Part shown: piece after piece, positions 18,730 to 28,571 of the stretch
How positions within the stretch are numbered: the stretch's first letter is position 1
How the letters are laid out: every line of letters starts with the position of its first letter
Source: Gammaproteobacteria bacterium
Lineage (GTDB): Bacteria; Pseudomonadota; Gammaproteobacteria; Xanthomonadales; Wenzhouxiangellaceae
Length of the DNA: 56,600 nt
Assembly: GCA_018819105.1 (NCBI GenBank)
Contig: JAHJQV010000067.1
Location: 1-56,600, forward strand
Reading direction: 5' to 3'
Made by a program: the position numbers and the translations under genes
Notes under the pieces: generated by a model
Databases searched by the model: none
Seen by the model: only the letters and a program-made list of their open reading frames with translations
What the model was told of the DNA's origin: nothing

Positions 18730-20013
18730 ATGCTGTGGGCTAGCAGAGTCAGCATGCAGCAGAACATTTCAGTCTGTCGCTTGAGTCTGTTGTGGCTGAT
18801 CATCAGCGGCATGCTGGCTGTGTCGCAGCAACTGCTTGCTGCCGATTCGGTTGGGGAGCAGGCCGCAGAGCAGGCACAGGTGCGCGCCCAGGCCATGCAG
18901 TGGCTGGAACGCATGGCGCTGGCGGTGGAGCAGCTCAACTATCGCGGCCAGTTTGTCTACCAGCAGGGCAATGTCGTGCGTCTGCTGCGCATCGAGCACC
19001 ACCGCGATCATCGCGGTGTACGTGAGCGGCTGTATTCACACGACGATCGGCAGCTGGAAATTCTGCGCAACAACAACCTGGTGCAGGCCAGTTCGCCGGC
19101 GAACCGTTCCGCACCGATTCTCAACTACAGCCAGTTCACGCGACTGCCGGCCAGCCATCTGCTGCGCGATTCCAGCCATTACCGGTTTCAGATGGGTAAT
19201 GAGCATGACATTGCCGGCTATCGTGCCCGGCACATTGCCATCCTGCCGCGCGACAGCCTGCGTTATGGCTTTGCCTACTGGCTGGAAGTGCGCACCGGCA
19301 TGCTGCTCAAGCAGCAGCTGTTGAACAGCGACGGTGATGTGCTCGAACAGCTGCTGTTCACCGACATTGAAATGGGGCAGCCGGACGACGGCCAGGTGCT
19401 GGCTGGACCGGTGCTGCCAGCGCGTCAGCGCGCCGCTGCGGGTCTGATCAGGGTCTCCCCGGACAGCGGCAGGGTTGCGCAGGGTCTGCAGCGACAGCCT
19501 GATGGCGACAGCAGTGACGCCGATGAGGCATTGCTGCCATCTTCCGCGTCCGGGCTGGTGGACGATCTGAGCGGGCTGCCGCCAGCACGCAAATGGTCGG
19601 GACAGGCTGAACGGACCATATCGCCCGGCGCTCAGCAGAGCGCGAGCGGCTCGACCGTGCCTGGGCGCCCGGCGTGGCAGTGTGTCAACCCGCCACGCGG
19701 CTACAGTCTGGTGGCGCATCAGCAGAGCCGACTCGAAAACGGTGCCATGCTTGATCATCTGCTCTATAGTGATGGACTGTCGCAGATATCGGTCTACATC
19801 GAACAGCGCCGTGCGCGGGCCGAGCGCAACGGCAGCGCTGACAATGAGTTGCCGGCCAGTCGTGTGGGGGTGATGAATGTGTACCGGCGTCAGCTCGACA
19901 GCGTCAGCATCACGGCGCTGGGCGCGGCACCCTATCGCACCCTGCGCATGCTGGGCGGCTCCATGGTGCAGCTCAGTAGCGCTGTGTCCGCCCCGGCCAA
20001 GCCGGCGCAATGA
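18730..20013 (+). CDS. rseB: sigma-E regulatory protein RseB/MucB
   Basis: This 427-residue periplasmic protein binds RseA and shields it from the first protease until lipid or lipoprotein signals displace it. An N-terminal hydrophobic signal is followed by the LolA/LppX-like MucB domain (QWLERMALAVEQLNYRGQFV, RLLRIEHHRDHRGVRERL, SLRYGFAYWLEVRTGMLLKQ). An unusually long, serine/aspartate-rich linker (about 240-315) precedes the C-terminal MucB/RseB domain (NPPRGYSLVAHQQSRLENGA, HLLYSDGLSQISVYIEQRR, TALGAAPYRTLRMLGGSMVQ). The start could be the ATG at 18730 or the one at 18754; neither has a strong ribosome site. Confidence 0.9.
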   Translation: MLWASRVSMQQNISVCRLSLLWLIISGMLAVSQQLLAADSVGEQAAEQAQVRAQAMQWLERMALAVEQLNYRGQFVYQQGNVVRLLRIEHHRDHRGVRERLYSHDDRQLEILRNNNLVQASSPANRSAPILNYSQFTRLPASHLLRDSSHYRFQMGNEHDIAGYRARHIAILPRDSLRYGFAYWLEVRTGMLLKQQLLNSDGDVLEQLLFTDIEMGQPDDGQVLAGPVLPARQRAAAGLIRVSPDSGRVAQGLQRQPDGDSSDADEALLPSSASGLVDDLSGLPPARKWSGQAERTISPGAQQSASGSTVPGRPAWQCVNPPRGYSLVAHQQSRLENGAMLDHLLYSDGLSQISVYIEQRRARAERNGSADNELPASRVGVMNVYRRQLDSVSITALGAAPYRTLRMLGGSMVQLSSAVSAPAKPAQ

Positions 20014-20051
20014 TGCCAGCCTGAGCCGCTGGCGAACAATCCAGCATTGCC

Positions 20052-20639
20052 ATGCCAACCCAAGCAGCCCGGGTGATTGCCGTATCCGCTTCGCAGCATG
20101 CCTGCGGCACGTCCGCCTCCGCGCGGGTCACGGCTAGCGCTGAAAAACTGCGGCAGGTGACGGTGCGAACCATGGGGCGATCGTCCTGCGCCGCCTGTGC
20201 TGCCGGTCGCGGCTGCGGTGCCGGCCTGTTCAGTCGCTTGCTGCCGGCGCCGCCGCAACAGTTTGTGCTGCATTCGTCGCTGTCGCTGGCAGTGGGTGAT
20301 CAGGTGCTGTTGCAGGCGACGCAGGCAGATGTCGACCGCATGGCCTGGATCTGGTACGGCCTGCCACTGCTGTGGATGCTGGCGCTGGCCGCACTGACAC
20401 AGTGGACATTGTCGCTGCTCCAGTGGGCCCAGCGGCCGTGGCAGGATCTGGCCGTGCTGCTGGCCTTGCTGGCCGGGCTGGCCAGTGGCTGGTGGCTGGC
20501 AGCCCGACTGTCCGCGCGCAGCACTGCCAGGATCAGCATTGTCGGCCGCTGTCAGACGCAGCAGGCCACAGCGACCACAGCTATTGAAGATGGCGTGGCA
20601 GACACCAACATAACCACGTCTATAGAATCATCAAAGTGA
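20052..20639 (+). CDS. rseC: RseC/MucC family integral membrane protein
   Basis: This 195-residue protein shows the family cysteine motif SSCAACAAGRGCGAG (about 44-58), a small beta domain (LSLAVGDQVLLQA) and two membrane spans at about 99-117 (WYGLPLLWMLALAALTQW) and 129-152. RseC proteins modulate sigma-E activity and have been linked to reduction of the SoxR iron-sulfur cluster. Position between rseB and the mucD protease gene, as in Pseudomonas, supports the assignment. The extreme N-terminus is longer than usual by a few residues. Confidence 0.88.
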   Translation: MPTQAARVIAVSASQHACGTSASARVTASAEKLRQVTVRTMGRSSCAACAAGRGCGAGLFSRLLPAPPQQFVLHSSLSLAVGDQVLLQATQADVDRMAWIWYGLPLLWMLALAALTQWTLSLLQWAQRPWQDLAVLLALLAGLASGWWLAARLSARSTARISIVGRCQTQQATATTAIEDGVADTNITTSIESSK

Positions 20640-20661
20640 ATTCCCAGCAAAGGAAGTGACC

Positions 20662-22137
20662 ATGACCAAGCATACCCATCGAAGCCATCACCTCCGCAGC
20701 CGTTTGCAGCACAGCATCATGCTGCTGCTGCTGGCCGTCAGCGGCTTCGCGGCACAAGCCCAGGATCGGCTGCCTGATTTCACCACGCTGGTGGAGCAGG
20801 CGGCTCCGGCAGTGGTCAACATCGAGACCATTGCCTTCGGTTCGCGGCCGGAGGCGCAGCAGCGTGACGACGAAGCCATGCCACCGGGCATGCCCGAGGA
20901 CATGCCGGATTTTTTCCGCCGCTTCTTTGATCCACGCGGCGAAGGCTTCCAGCGTGGCCAGCCGGATCGGCGCTCCGGCGGTTCCGGATTCTTCATCACC
21001 AGCGATGGCTACCTGGTGACCAATCACCACGTGGTGGATGGTGCCGATGAAATCGTCGTGCGGCTGGAAGATCGCCGCGAATACGAGGCAGAGCTGATCG
21101 GCACCGACGAGGCCACCGACATTGCCGTGCTCAAGGTGGATGCCGAGGAAGAATTTCCCTATCTGAGTTTTGGTGACAGCACCAGTCTTAAACGTGGCGA
21201 ATGGGTGTTTGCCATCGGTTCCCCGTTCAGTTTTGAACAGACCGTGACCGCCGGCATTGTCAGCGGCAAGGGCCGGCAGAACGCCGCCCAGCAGTATGTG
21301 CCGTTCATCCAGTCTGACGTGGCCATCAACCGTGGCAACTCCGGCGGGCCGCTGTTGAACATGGACGGCAAGGTGGTGGGCATCAACTCCTGGATTCTCA
21401 GCAGCAGTGGCGGTTACATCGGGCTGTCGTTCTCGATCCCCAGTGAAATTGCCAGCAACAGTGTGGCGCAGCTGCGCGACAAAGGCTTTGTGTCCCGTGG
21501 TCTGCTCGGTGTAGGCATCGAGGTAGTCACGCGCGAAACCGCCGATGCCTTTGGCCTGGATCGCCCGCGTGGCGCACTGGTCAACCGGCTGGAGCCCGGC
21601 GGTGCTGCCGAGGCGGCCGGCATTGAAGTCGGCGACATCATCATCGAGTTCAATGGTGAACCAATCAATGTCTACAACGAACTGCCGCCGATGGTGGGCA
21701 CCACACCGCCTGGCAGCAAAGTCAAGGTCAAGGTGTTCCGCGACGGCAGGATCAAGACCCTGAATGCGGAAATCAGTGAGCTTAACGATGATGCCGTGGC
21801 CGCCAGTGGTGACGGCGGTGACGAGGCCGTGCGCTCCAACGTGCTGGGTCTGGCAGTGGAAAGCATCAGTGATGAGCGGCGCGAACGGCTGGGCAATCCG
21901 GAAGGTGGCGTCATCATCACCGATGTCGAGAGCGACGCCGCCTATCGCGCCGGCCTGCGTCAGGGGGATGTCATCCTGATGCTGAACAACAAGCCGGTCG
22001 AGGACATGGACAGCTTCCGCGAACTGGTCGATACCGTGCAGCCGGGACGTTCGGTGGCGCTGCTGATCTATCGTGATGGCATCAGCACTTTCCGTGCCTA
22101 CACGCCGGAACCGCTGAATGAAGAAACCGAGCGCTGA
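20662..22137 (+). CDS. mucD: periplasmic serine endoprotease MucD/DegP (HtrA family)
   Basis: This 491-residue protease-chaperone degrades misfolded envelope proteins. A signal peptide (HSIMLLLLAVSGFAAQAQ) precedes a trypsin-like domain with the triad His123 (TNHHVVDG), Asp153 (TDIAVLKV) and Ser227 (RGNSGGPL). Two PDZ domains follow, at about 285-375 (PGGAAEAAGIEVGDIIIEFN) and 395-480 (SDAAYRAGLRQGDVILMLNN). The Q/LA-loop segment (PGMPEDMPDFFRRFFD) is typical of DegP/DegQ. ATG at 20662 follows AAGGAA by 6 bases and is preferred to the GTG at 20656. It is the last gene of the sigma-E operon; a strong hairpin follows at 22207. Confidence 0.95.
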   Translation: MTKHTHRSHHLRSRLQHSIMLLLLAVSGFAAQAQDRLPDFTTLVEQAAPAVVNIETIAFGSRPEAQQRDDEAMPPGMPEDMPDFFRRFFDPRGEGFQRGQPDRRSGGSGFFITSDGYLVTNHHVVDGADEIVVRLEDRREYEAELIGTDEATDIAVLKVDAEEEFPYLSFGDSTSLKRGEWVFAIGSPFSFEQTVTAGIVSGKGRQNAAQQYVPFIQSDVAINRGNSGGPLLNMDGKVVGINSWILSSSGGYIGLSFSIPSEIASNSVAQLRDKGFVSRGLLGVGIEVVTRETADAFGLDRPRGALVNRLEPGGAAEAAGIEVGDIIIEFNGEPINVYNELPPMVGTTPPGSKVKVKVFRDGRIKTLNAEISELNDDAVAASGDGGDEAVRSNVLGLAVESISDERRERLGNPEGGVIITDVESDAAYRAGLRQGDVILMLNNKPVEDMDSFRELVDTVQPGRSVALLIYRDGISTFRAYTPEPLNEETER

Positions 22138-22206
22138 TGCCGCCAGCGCAATCTGCGCCGACAACGGCGGCAATGACCGCTGAGATCAGCGTTACCGCCA
22201 GCAGCA

Positions 22207-22239
22207 AGCGCCAGCCACACTGTGTGGCTGGCGCTTTAT
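22207..22239 (+). terminator. terminator-like hairpin after mucD
   Basis: Two perfect 15-base arms (AAGCGCCAGCCACAC and its inverse) almost touch, so the tip will open into a small loop. The right arm ends in CTTTAT, giving a short T-tract. It separates the sigma-E operon from lepA, which starts 50 bases on. Confidence 0.7.
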
Positions 22240-22288
22240 ACTGTGCGCCTCGCCAGCGCATGCAGCACAGGCCCATCGATATTTTTTA

Positions 22289-24082
22289 ATGACCGCACAC
22301 ATTCGCAATTTTTCCATCATCGCGCACATCGATCACGGCAAATCAACGCTGGCCGACCGGTTTATCCGGCTGTGCGATGGTCTGACTGAGCGGGAAATGT
22401 CCGAGCAGGTGCTGGACAGCATGGACATCGAGCGCGAGCGCGGCATCACCATCAAGTCGCAGAGTGTGCGTCTGAATTATGTCGCCGACGATGGCCAGAC
22501 CTATCAGCTCAACCTCATCGACACGCCGGGTCACGTCGATTTCTCCTATGAGGTGTCGCGCTCGCTGTCTGCCTGCGAAGGCGCGCTGCTGGTGGTGGAC
22601 GCGGCCCAGGGCGTGGAAGCGCAAAGCGTTGCCAACTGCTATACCGCCGTAGAGCAGGGGCTGGAAGTGGTGCCGGTGCTGAACAAGATCGATCTGCCGG
22701 CGGCCGATCCCGAGCGGGTGCGGGAAGAAATTGAAAACGTCATCGGCATTGATGCCAGCGACGCGCTGGAGGTCAGCGCCAAGACCGGCGTCGGTGTGCG
22801 CGAGGTGCTGGAAGCCATCATCCGCCTGATACCGCCACCGGGCGATCACAGCAGCCAGCCGCTGCGCGCACTGATCATTGATTCCTGGTTTGACAACTAC
22901 CTTGGCGTGGTATCGCTGATCAGGGTGGTCGATGGTCAGGTGCGCAAGGGCGACAAGATCAAGGTCATGTCCACTGGTCAGGTGCACCAGGTGGATCAGC
23001 TCGGCGTGTTCACACCAAAACGCCGTCCCGCCGAGCAGCTCAACAATGGCGAGGTCGGCTATCTGGTGGCCAGCGTCAAGGATGTGCATGGCGCGCCGGT
23101 GGGCGACACGCTGACTCTGGCCAAAGGCGGCGCCGAGCAGCCTCTGCCTGGCTTCATGCTGATGCAGCCGCGAGTGTTTTCCGGCCTGTTTCCGGTCTCG
23201 GCCGACGATTATGCCGATCTGCGCGATGCGCTGGAGAAGCTGCGGCTGAACGACGCTGCGCTGCAGTTCGAGCCGGAAACATCGGATGCGCTGGGGTTTG
23301 GCTTCCGCTGTGGCTTTCTTGGCATGCTGCATCTGGAAATCGTGCAGGAGCGGCTGGAACGCGAATACGACATCGATCTGATCACCACCGCACCGACGGT
23401 GATTTACGAACTGCAGCTGACCGATGGCGAAGTGATCAAGCTGGAAAATCCATCGGCGATGCCGCCGGTGAATAAGATTGCAGAAATCCGCGAGCCGATC
23501 ATCACTGCCAACATCCTGCTGCCGCAGGAGTTCGTTGGCGCGGTGATCACCCTGTGCGAGCAAAAACGTGGTCGGCAGATACAGATGCGCTATCTGGGCA
23601 AACAGGTGTCGATCGTCTATGCGCTGCCGATGGCCGAAGTGGTGCTGGATTTCTTTGACCGGCTGAAATCGGTCAGTCGTGGCTATGCCTCGTTCGATTA
23701 TCAGTTCGAGCGTTACGAGGCCGGGCCGTTTGTGCGCGTGGACATCCTCATCAACGGCGAGCGTGTGGATGCGCTGTCGCTGGTGGTGCACCGCGCGGAC
23801 GCCGAACGCCGGGGACGGGAAATGGCGGAAAAAATGCGCGAACTGATTCCCCGGCAGATGTTTGACGTCGCCATTCAGGCGGCCATTGGCAGTCATGTGA
23901 TTGCCCGCAGCAACGTCAAGGCGCTGCGCAAGAACGTCACCGCAAAGTGTTATGGTGGCGACGCCACGCGCAAGCGCAAACTGCTGGAAAAGCAGAAAGA
24001 AGGCAAAAAACGCATGAAGCAGGTCGGCCGTGTGGAAATTCCCCAGGAGGCATTTCTGGCCGCGCTGAACACCTCGGACTGA
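22289..24082 (+). CDS. lepA: elongation factor 4 (LepA)
   Basis: This 597-residue ribosome-binding GTPase can back-translocate or remodel stalled ribosomes. GTPase motifs are [13 protein letters not shown] (G1), RGITIKSQ (switch), [20 protein letters not shown] (G3) and [13 protein letters not shown] (G4). Domains II, III and V of the EF-G type follow, then the LepA-specific C-terminal domain with [20 protein letters not shown] near the end. Length is exactly family-typical. The first gene of the lepA-lepB-DUF4845-rnc-era-recO-pdxJ block. Confidence 0.97.
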   Translation: MTAHIRNFSIIAHIDHGKSTLADRFIRLCDGLTEREMSEQVLDSMDIERERGITIKSQSVRLNYVADDGQTYQLNLIDTPGHVDFSYEVSRSLSACEGALLVVDAAQGVEAQSVANCYTAVEQGLEVVPVLNKIDLPAADPERVREEIENVIGIDASDALEVSAKTGVGVREVLEAIIRLIPPPGDHSSQPLRALIIDSWFDNYLGVVSLIRVVDGQVRKGDKIKVMSTGQVHQVDQLGVFTPKRRPAEQLNNGEVGYLVASVKDVHGAPVGDTLTLAKGGAEQPLPGFMLMQPRVFSGLFPVSADDYADLRDALEKLRLNDAALQFEPETSDALGFGFRCGFLGMLHLEIVQERLEREYDIDLITTAPTVIYELQLTDGEVIKLENPSAMPPVNKIAEIREPIITANILLPQEFVGAVITLCEQKRGRQIQMRYLGKQVSIVYALPMAEVVLDFFDRLKSVSRGYASFDYQFERYEAGPFVRVDILINGERVDALSLVVHRADAERRGREMAEKMRELIPRQMFDVAIQAAIGSHVIARSNVKALRKNVTAKCYGGDATRKRKLLEKQKEGKKRMKQVGRVEIPQEAFLAALNTSD

Positions 24083-24136
24083 GCGCGGGCGGTTGATCGG
24101 TCGCCGATCTTGATAACGGACAATGGATAACAGCAG

Positions 24137-24922
24137 ATGCACTTCAATTTCACCCTGATCCTGACCTTGCTGGTAATGCTCACGTTGGTGCTATGGCTGA
24201 CCAGTCGCTTCGTGCTGCAGCCCAGACGTCGCCAGCGACTTGCCGACGGCCTGCAGGATGTGCCGAAAACCTGGCAGGTGATTGAATACATCGGCTCGTT
24301 TTTTCCCGTGCTGCTGTTTGTCTGGGTGCTGCGCTCGTTTCTGTTTGAGCCATTCCGCATCCCTTCGGGCTCCATGATCCCGACCCTGACCGTGGGCGAT
24401 TTCATCGTCGTCAACAAATACAGCTACGGTGTCAGACTGCCGGTACTGAACACCAAGGTGATGGAGGTGGGTGAGCCTGAACGTGGCGATGTGGTGGTGT
24501 TTCGCTATCCGCTGGATGAGTCGATGAATTACATCAAGCGGCTGGTCGGTCTGCCTGGCGACCGCATTACCTACCGCGACAAGGTGCTCTATATCAACGG
24601 TGAGCAGGTCACCCAGACTGCCAACGGCTACTATGCTGAAGACACCGGTGGTTGCTATCCGCCGGGCATGCCCTCGGCGGTGCGGCTGGAAAAGCTCGGC
24701 GAGGTCGAGCATGAACTGCTGGTCAATGATGCCCGGGGTCGCGAGCGTGAGCGCTCCTGGGTGGTGCCGGCCGGGCATTATTTCATGATGGGAGACAACC
24801 GTGATTGCAGTCAGGACAGTCGCTACTGGGGATTTGTGCCGGAGCAGAACCTGGTCGGCAAGGCCAAGTTCATCTGGTTCCACTGGCTGGAATTTGATCG
24901 CATCGGCGATAAAATCCGTTGA
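24137..24922 (+). CDS. lepB: signal peptidase I
   Basis: This 261-residue inner-membrane serine protease removes signal peptides from exported proteins. Two N-terminal membrane spans (about 1-22, and 52-70 with FFPVLLFVWVLRSFLFEPFR) precede box B FRIPSGSMIPTL with the nucleophile serine, box D MNYIKRLVGLPGDRI with the general-base lysine, and box E GHYFMMGDNRDCSQDSRYWG. It follows lepA by 54 bases, the classic lepA-lepB pairing. Confidence 0.96.
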   Translation: MHFNFTLILTLLVMLTLVLWLTSRFVLQPRRRQRLADGLQDVPKTWQVIEYIGSFFPVLLFVWVLRSFLFEPFRIPSGSMIPTLTVGDFIVVNKYSYGVRLPVLNTKVMEVGEPERGDVVVFRYPLDESMNYIKRLVGLPGDRITYRDKVLYINGEQVTQTANGYYAEDTGGCYPPGMPSAVRLEKLGEVEHELLVNDARGRERERSWVVPAGHYFMMGDNRDCSQDSRYWGFVPEQNLVGKAKFIWFHWLEFDRIGDKIR

Positions 24923-24966
24923 GGATGAGGCATAATGTTGCCAACAGCAGCCGTGGAAACCATGCC

Positions 24967-25380
24967 ATGAAGCAGAACAGCATCCAACCCCGCGTGACCG
25001 CATTCGCTGCCGGCAGGCAGCAGCGCGGTCTGACCTTCATCAGCTTTCTCATCGTCCTTATCGTGCTTATGTCGGTGGGCTATCTGGGGCTGAAAATGGT
25101 GCCCCATTACATCAATTTTTATTCGGTCAAGAGTTCCATGAACTCGGTTGCTGAGGAAAGCCGGGTGGAGGCGATGAGTGTGGGGCAGATGCGCAGCAAT
25201 CTGCTGCAGAAGCTGAACGTGAATTTCATCACCAACATCAGTCCACAGGACATCAAGTTCAGTCGCACCGCATCCGGCAATCTGATGACCGTGGACTACC
25301 GCACCTGCGAAAGCATCGTCGCCAATGTCGAGGCCTGCATGGACTTCAAGCACAGCGTGATGCTCGGTCTTGGCCGCTGA
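24967..25380 (+). CDS. DUF4845 single-span membrane protein
   Basis: This 137-residue protein has one N-terminal membrane span (RGLTFISFLIVLIVLMSVGY) that resembles a type IV pilin-like segment, then a periplasmic domain (HYINFYSVKSSMNSVAEESR) ending in the conserved TVDYRTCESIVANVEACMDF with paired cysteines. DUF4845 proteins occupy exactly this place between lepB and rnc in many gammaproteobacteria; their function is unknown. The start at 24967 is chosen for fit to the family; a TTG at 24919 overlapping the lepB stop and an ATG at 24925 are alternatives. Confidence 0.85.
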   Translation: MKQNSIQPRVTAFAAGRQQRGLTFISFLIVLIVLMSVGYLGLKMVPHYINFYSVKSSMNSVAEESRVEAMSVGQMRSNLLQKLNVNFITNISPQDIKFSRTASGNLMTVDYRTCESIVANVEACMDFKHSVMLGLGR

Positions 25381-26069
25381 TGCTGGCAGATGGCTTTGTT
25401 GATCCGCTGGTCAGGCTGCAGCGGCGCCTTGGCTACAGCTTTGCCGACAACAGCCTGCTGCAGCAGGCGCTGACCCACAGCAGTCACAGCAGCAATCACT
25501 ACGAGCGGCTGGAGTTCCTTGGCGACAGCCTGCTCGGTGCCGGCATCAGCATGCTGTTGTATGCCGCCTATCCGGATGAAAACGAAGGTGCCTTAAGCCG
25601 TTTGCGCACGCGCCTGGTGCGTGGAGAAACGTTGGCCGAGGTGGCGCGGGAACTGGCTCTGGGTGATTGCCTGCGACTGGGCCTGGGCGAGCGCAAGTCC
25701 GGTGGCCGTCTGCGCAGTTCGATTCTGGCGGACAGTTTCGAGGCTTTGCTGGCGGCGGTGTATCTGGATGGCGGCATCGAGGCGGTGTTGCAGGTGATTG
25801 AACATCTGTTTCAGGCGCGTCTGGCCAGCCTGCCAGCAGCCGACAGCCTGAAGGATGCCAAGACCCGTCTGCAGGAACTGCTGCAGGCCAACGGCCTGGG
25901 CTTGCCGCAATATCAGCTGCTGGATGAAAGCGGGCCGGATCATCAGCGCCGCTTTACCGTCAGCTGCAGCCTGCCGGGCGATCAGCGCGACTGGCAGGCA
26001 CAGGCATCCAGCCGACGACGGGCGGAGCAGAAAGCCGCCACGGCGGCGCTGCAGGCGCTGCAGTCGTGA
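25380..26069 (+). CDS. rnc: ribonuclease III
   Basis: This 229-residue enzyme cuts double-stranded RNA in rRNA processing and mRNA decay. The catalytic domain has the signature YERLEFLGDSLLG (the family usually has Asn in place of the first Tyr) and DSFEALLAAVYLDGG with the second acidic pair. A C-terminal dsRNA-binding domain (about 155-228, DAKTRLQELLQANGLGLPQY) ends in RRRAEQKAATAALQAL. ATG at 25380 overlaps the stop of the previous gene by one base (TGATG), so translation is coupled. Length is normal. Confidence 0.96.
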   Translation: MLADGFVDPLVRLQRRLGYSFADNSLLQQALTHSSHSSNHYERLEFLGDSLLGAGISMLLYAAYPDENEGALSRLRTRLVRGETLAEVARELALGDCLRLGLGERKSGGRLRSSILADSFEALLAAVYLDGGIEAVLQVIEHLFQARLASLPAADSLKDAKTRLQELLQANGLGLPQYQLLDESGPDHQRRFTVSCSLPGDQRDWQAQASSRRRAEQKAATAALQALQS

Positions 26070-27013
26070 GCCGCTTACCGGCAACTCCTGCTGCCACGAC
26101 GGCATCCGGGCAAGCCACTGCGGACGGGCACCGCTGTGGCTTCATCGCCATTGCCGGGCGCGCCAATGTCGGCAAATCCACATTGCTCAATCGGCTGGTG
26201 GACGATGCCGTCAGCATCGTCACGCACAAGCCGCAGACCACCCGGCACAAGATCAACGGCATTCTCAGCCTGCCCGCAGCGCAGCTGGTGTTTGTCGATA
26301 CCCCGGGCCTGCAACAGCGCACCGGACTGGCGCTGAATCGCAGCATGAACAAGGCGGTGTATCAGGCGGTGGCAGATGCCGACGTGGTGCTGTTCATGGT
26401 CAGCGCCGGTCGCTGGCAGGCCGAAGACCAACTGGTGCATGAGCTGTTGCAGCAGTCCACCACCCCGGTGTTGCTGGTGGTCAACCAGATTGACCGCATG
26501 CCCGACCGTGAGCAGCTGCTGCCATGGCTGGATCGGTATGCACGCGATCCGCTGTATCGCCAGGTGCTGCTGATCAGCGCTCTGCGTGGCGACGGCGTGG
26601 ATGCCTTGCTGCGTTGTCTGCCTGACTATCTGCCGCTGTCGCCGCCGCTGTATCCCACTGATCAGTACAGTGACCGCAGTGTGCGTTTTCTTGCCGCCGA
26701 ACTCATCCGTGAGCAGTTGCTGCGACGCATGCACAAGGAACTGCCGTATGGCATGCATGTGGAAATCGAGGAGTTTGACGAAGCGGCCAGGCCCCTGCTC
26801 ATCGGTGCCGTGATCTGGGTCGACCGCGAAAGTCACAAGGGCATGCTGATCGGCAAGGGTGGTCAGAATCTGAAGCAGATTGGTCGCGCCGCGCGCCAGC
26901 GCATTGAAAAACTGCTGGACACCCATGTGCATCTGCGTTTGTGGGTGCGTGTGCAGGAAGGCTGGACCGACAGTGACCGGCTGCTGCAGCAATGCGGCCT
27001 GCTCAGTGACTGA
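26066..27013 (+). CDS. era: GTPase Era
   Basis: This 315-residue GTPase with a C-terminal KH domain binds the 3' end of 16S rRNA in small-subunit assembly. G motifs are GRANVGKS (about 31-38, where most Era have GRPNVGKS), the switch KPQTTRHKINGI, DTPGL, NQID (where NKxD is usual) and SALRGDG. The KH domain holds SHKGMLIGKGGQNLKQIGRA. The GTG start at 26066 overlaps the rnc stop (GTGA), and the first 25 residues are an Ala/Thr-rich extension. The Lys-to-Gln change in the guanine-specificity motif is odd for this family. Confidence 0.95.
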   Translation: MSRLPATPAATTASGQATADGHRCGFIAIAGRANVGKSTLLNRLVDDAVSIVTHKPQTTRHKINGILSLPAAQLVFVDTPGLQQRTGLALNRSMNKAVYQAVADADVVLFMVSAGRWQAEDQLVHELLQQSTTPVLLVVNQIDRMPDREQLLPWLDRYARDPLYRQVLLISALRGDGVDALLRCLPDYLPLSPPLYPTDQYSDRSVRFLAAELIREQLLRRMHKELPYGMHVEIEEFDEAARPLLIGAVIWVDRESHKGMLIGKGGQNLKQIGRAARQRIEKLLDTHVHLRLWVRVQEGWTDSDRLLQQCGLLSD

Positions 27014-27058
27014 GCGCGCAACGCTCCGCCAGCACCGGGGACTGCCTGCTTTCAGCGC

Positions 27059-27763
27059 ATGAGCACGCTGGCGTTGCATCAGGCCATATTGCTGCACCGG
27101 CGTGACTGGCGTGAATCCAGCGCCCTGCTGGAACTGTTCAGCCGCGAGCATGGCCGGCTTGGCGTGATCGCCCGGGGCTGGCGCAAGCGTCCCGGCTGGA
27201 CAGCCAGTCTGCAGCCGTTCCAGATGTTGACACTGGGCTGGTCCGGGCGCGGCGAGCTGCTGAATCTTCGCTCTGTGGAGAGTGCCGAGCAGCAATGGCG
27301 GTTGCCGGGGCGCAGAGTGTATTGCGGTCTGTACATGAACGAACTGCTGTACAAGCTGCTGCCGCGACAGCAGCCCGAAGCAGACATGTTCGCCTGTTAT
27401 CTGCAGTCGCTGGATGCGCTGGCTGCCGGCGCACCGGAAGCGCCGGTGCTGCGCATCTTTGAAAAGCATCTGCTGCTGGCGCTGGGCGTGGCCCTGCCGC
27501 TGTCTGCCGGCGATGCCGACATTGACAGCGCTGCCCGTTATCGTTTTGTGCCCGGTCAGGGTTTGCACAAGCTGCCGCCGCTGGCGCTGGCCAACGATGC
27601 GGCGGTGATCAGCGGTGACGCCCTGCAGGCCCTGCAGCATGAGCGCTTTACCGCACCAGGGCAACTCGCCGCCTGTCGCCGTCTGTTGCGGTTGGCGCTG
27701 GCGACGGAACTGGATGGTAAGACCTTGCACAGTTATGATTTGTTGCAGCAGGCGGGATCCTGA
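27059..27763 (+). CDS. recO: DNA repair protein RecO
   Basis: This 234-residue protein helps load RecA onto SSB-coated gaps together with RecR. An N-terminal OB-fold reads [20 protein letters not shown] and [20 protein letters not shown]. The helical domain that follows contains [20 protein letters not shown] and [16 protein letters not shown]. The zinc-cysteine cluster present in some RecO proteins is absent, as in many gammaproteobacteria. It follows era by 45 bases and precedes pdxJ, the standard order. Confidence 0.93.
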   Translation: MSTLALHQAILLHRRDWRESSALLELFSREHGRLGVIARGWRKRPGWTASLQPFQMLTLGWSGRGELLNLRSVESAEQQWRLPGRRVYCGLYMNELLYKLLPRQQPEADMFACYLQSLDALAAGAPEAPVLRIFEKHLLLALGVALPLSAGDADIDSAARYRFVPGQGLHKLPPLALANDAAVISGDALQALQHERFTAPGQLAACRRLLRLALATELDGKTLHSYDLLQQAGS

Positions 27764-27795
27764 ACCGATCCGGCCATCAACCGCAGAGTAAGCTG

Positions 27796-28533
27796 ATGAC
27801 GACACGGACAATCCGGCTCGGAGTGAACATTGATCATGTTGCCACGCTGCGACAGCAACGCGGTACCAGCTACCCCGATGTGTTGCGTGCCGCACAGCTG
27901 GCGGTGGAGCATGGTGCGGATCTGATCACCGTGCATTTGCGCGAGGATCGGCGCCACATTCAGGATGCCGATGTGGAAGCCATCCGCGCCCATGTTGCGG
28001 CACCGCTGAATCTGGAAATGGCGCTCACCGATGAGATGCTGACGCTGGCCGAGGTGGTGCGTCCGGACTGGGTCTGCCTGGTGCCGGAGCGACGGCAGGA
28101 ACTGACCACCGAAGGCGGCCTGGACGTGCTCACCGCACAAGACCGCATCCGCGCTGCCGCTGCCCGCCTGCGCGCTGCCGGCATTCGCCTGTCGCTGTTT
28201 GTCGATGCCGATCCCGAGCAGATTCAGGCAGCGGCAGAGTGTGGTGCCGATGCCGTGGAGCTGCACACCGGTGAATATGCCGACGCCAGCGACCCACAAC
28301 AGCGCCAGGCGGTGCTGCAGCGCCTGGCGCACGCAGCCAGTCAGAGCCAGGCGCTGGGGCTGGGCGTGCACGCCGGTCACGGGCTGACGCTGGACAATGT
28401 CGGACCGATTGCCGCGCTGGCAGAGGTGACCGAGCTAAATATCGGCCATGCCATCGTTGCTGAGGCGATCATGCGCGGCCTGCCGCGTGCCGTTGCCGAC
28501 ATGCGTGCGGCGATTGACCGGGTGCTTGACTAA
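27796..28533 (+). CDS. pdxJ: pyridoxine 5'-phosphate synthase
   Basis: This 245-residue TIM-barrel enzyme condenses 1-deoxyxylulose 5-phosphate with 3-amino-2-oxopropyl phosphate in the last ring-forming step of vitamin B6 synthesis. Signatures are [17 protein letters not shown] at the N-terminus, [46 protein letters not shown] and [11 protein letters not shown]. Length is normal. It ends the rnc-era-recO-pdxJ block and converges on the phosphorelay gene. Confidence 0.96.
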   Translation: MTTRTIRLGVNIDHVATLRQQRGTSYPDVLRAAQLAVEHGADLITVHLREDRRHIQDADVEAIRAHVAAPLNLEMALTDEMLTLAEVVRPDWVCLVPERRQELTTEGGLDVLTAQDRIRAAAARLRAAGIRLSLFVDADPEQIQAAAECGADAVELHTGEYADASDPQQRQAVLQRLAHAASQSQALGLGVHAGHGLTLDNVGPIAALAEVTELNIGHAIVAEAIMRGLPRAVADMRAAIDRVLD

Positions 28534-28571
28534 ACGCCGTCAGCGCGACCGCTGACACAGCGCAGGCGGCC

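Noticed and set aside
22343-24142. A 599-codon open frame on the strand opposite lepA
   Set aside because: It mirrors lepA exactly, is rich in His/Gln/Arg as expected from the reverse of GC-rich codons, and has no family resemblance. The same reasoning removes the long antisense frames over mucD (20620-22173), era/recO (26075-27895) and the Asp-box gene (53563-54864).
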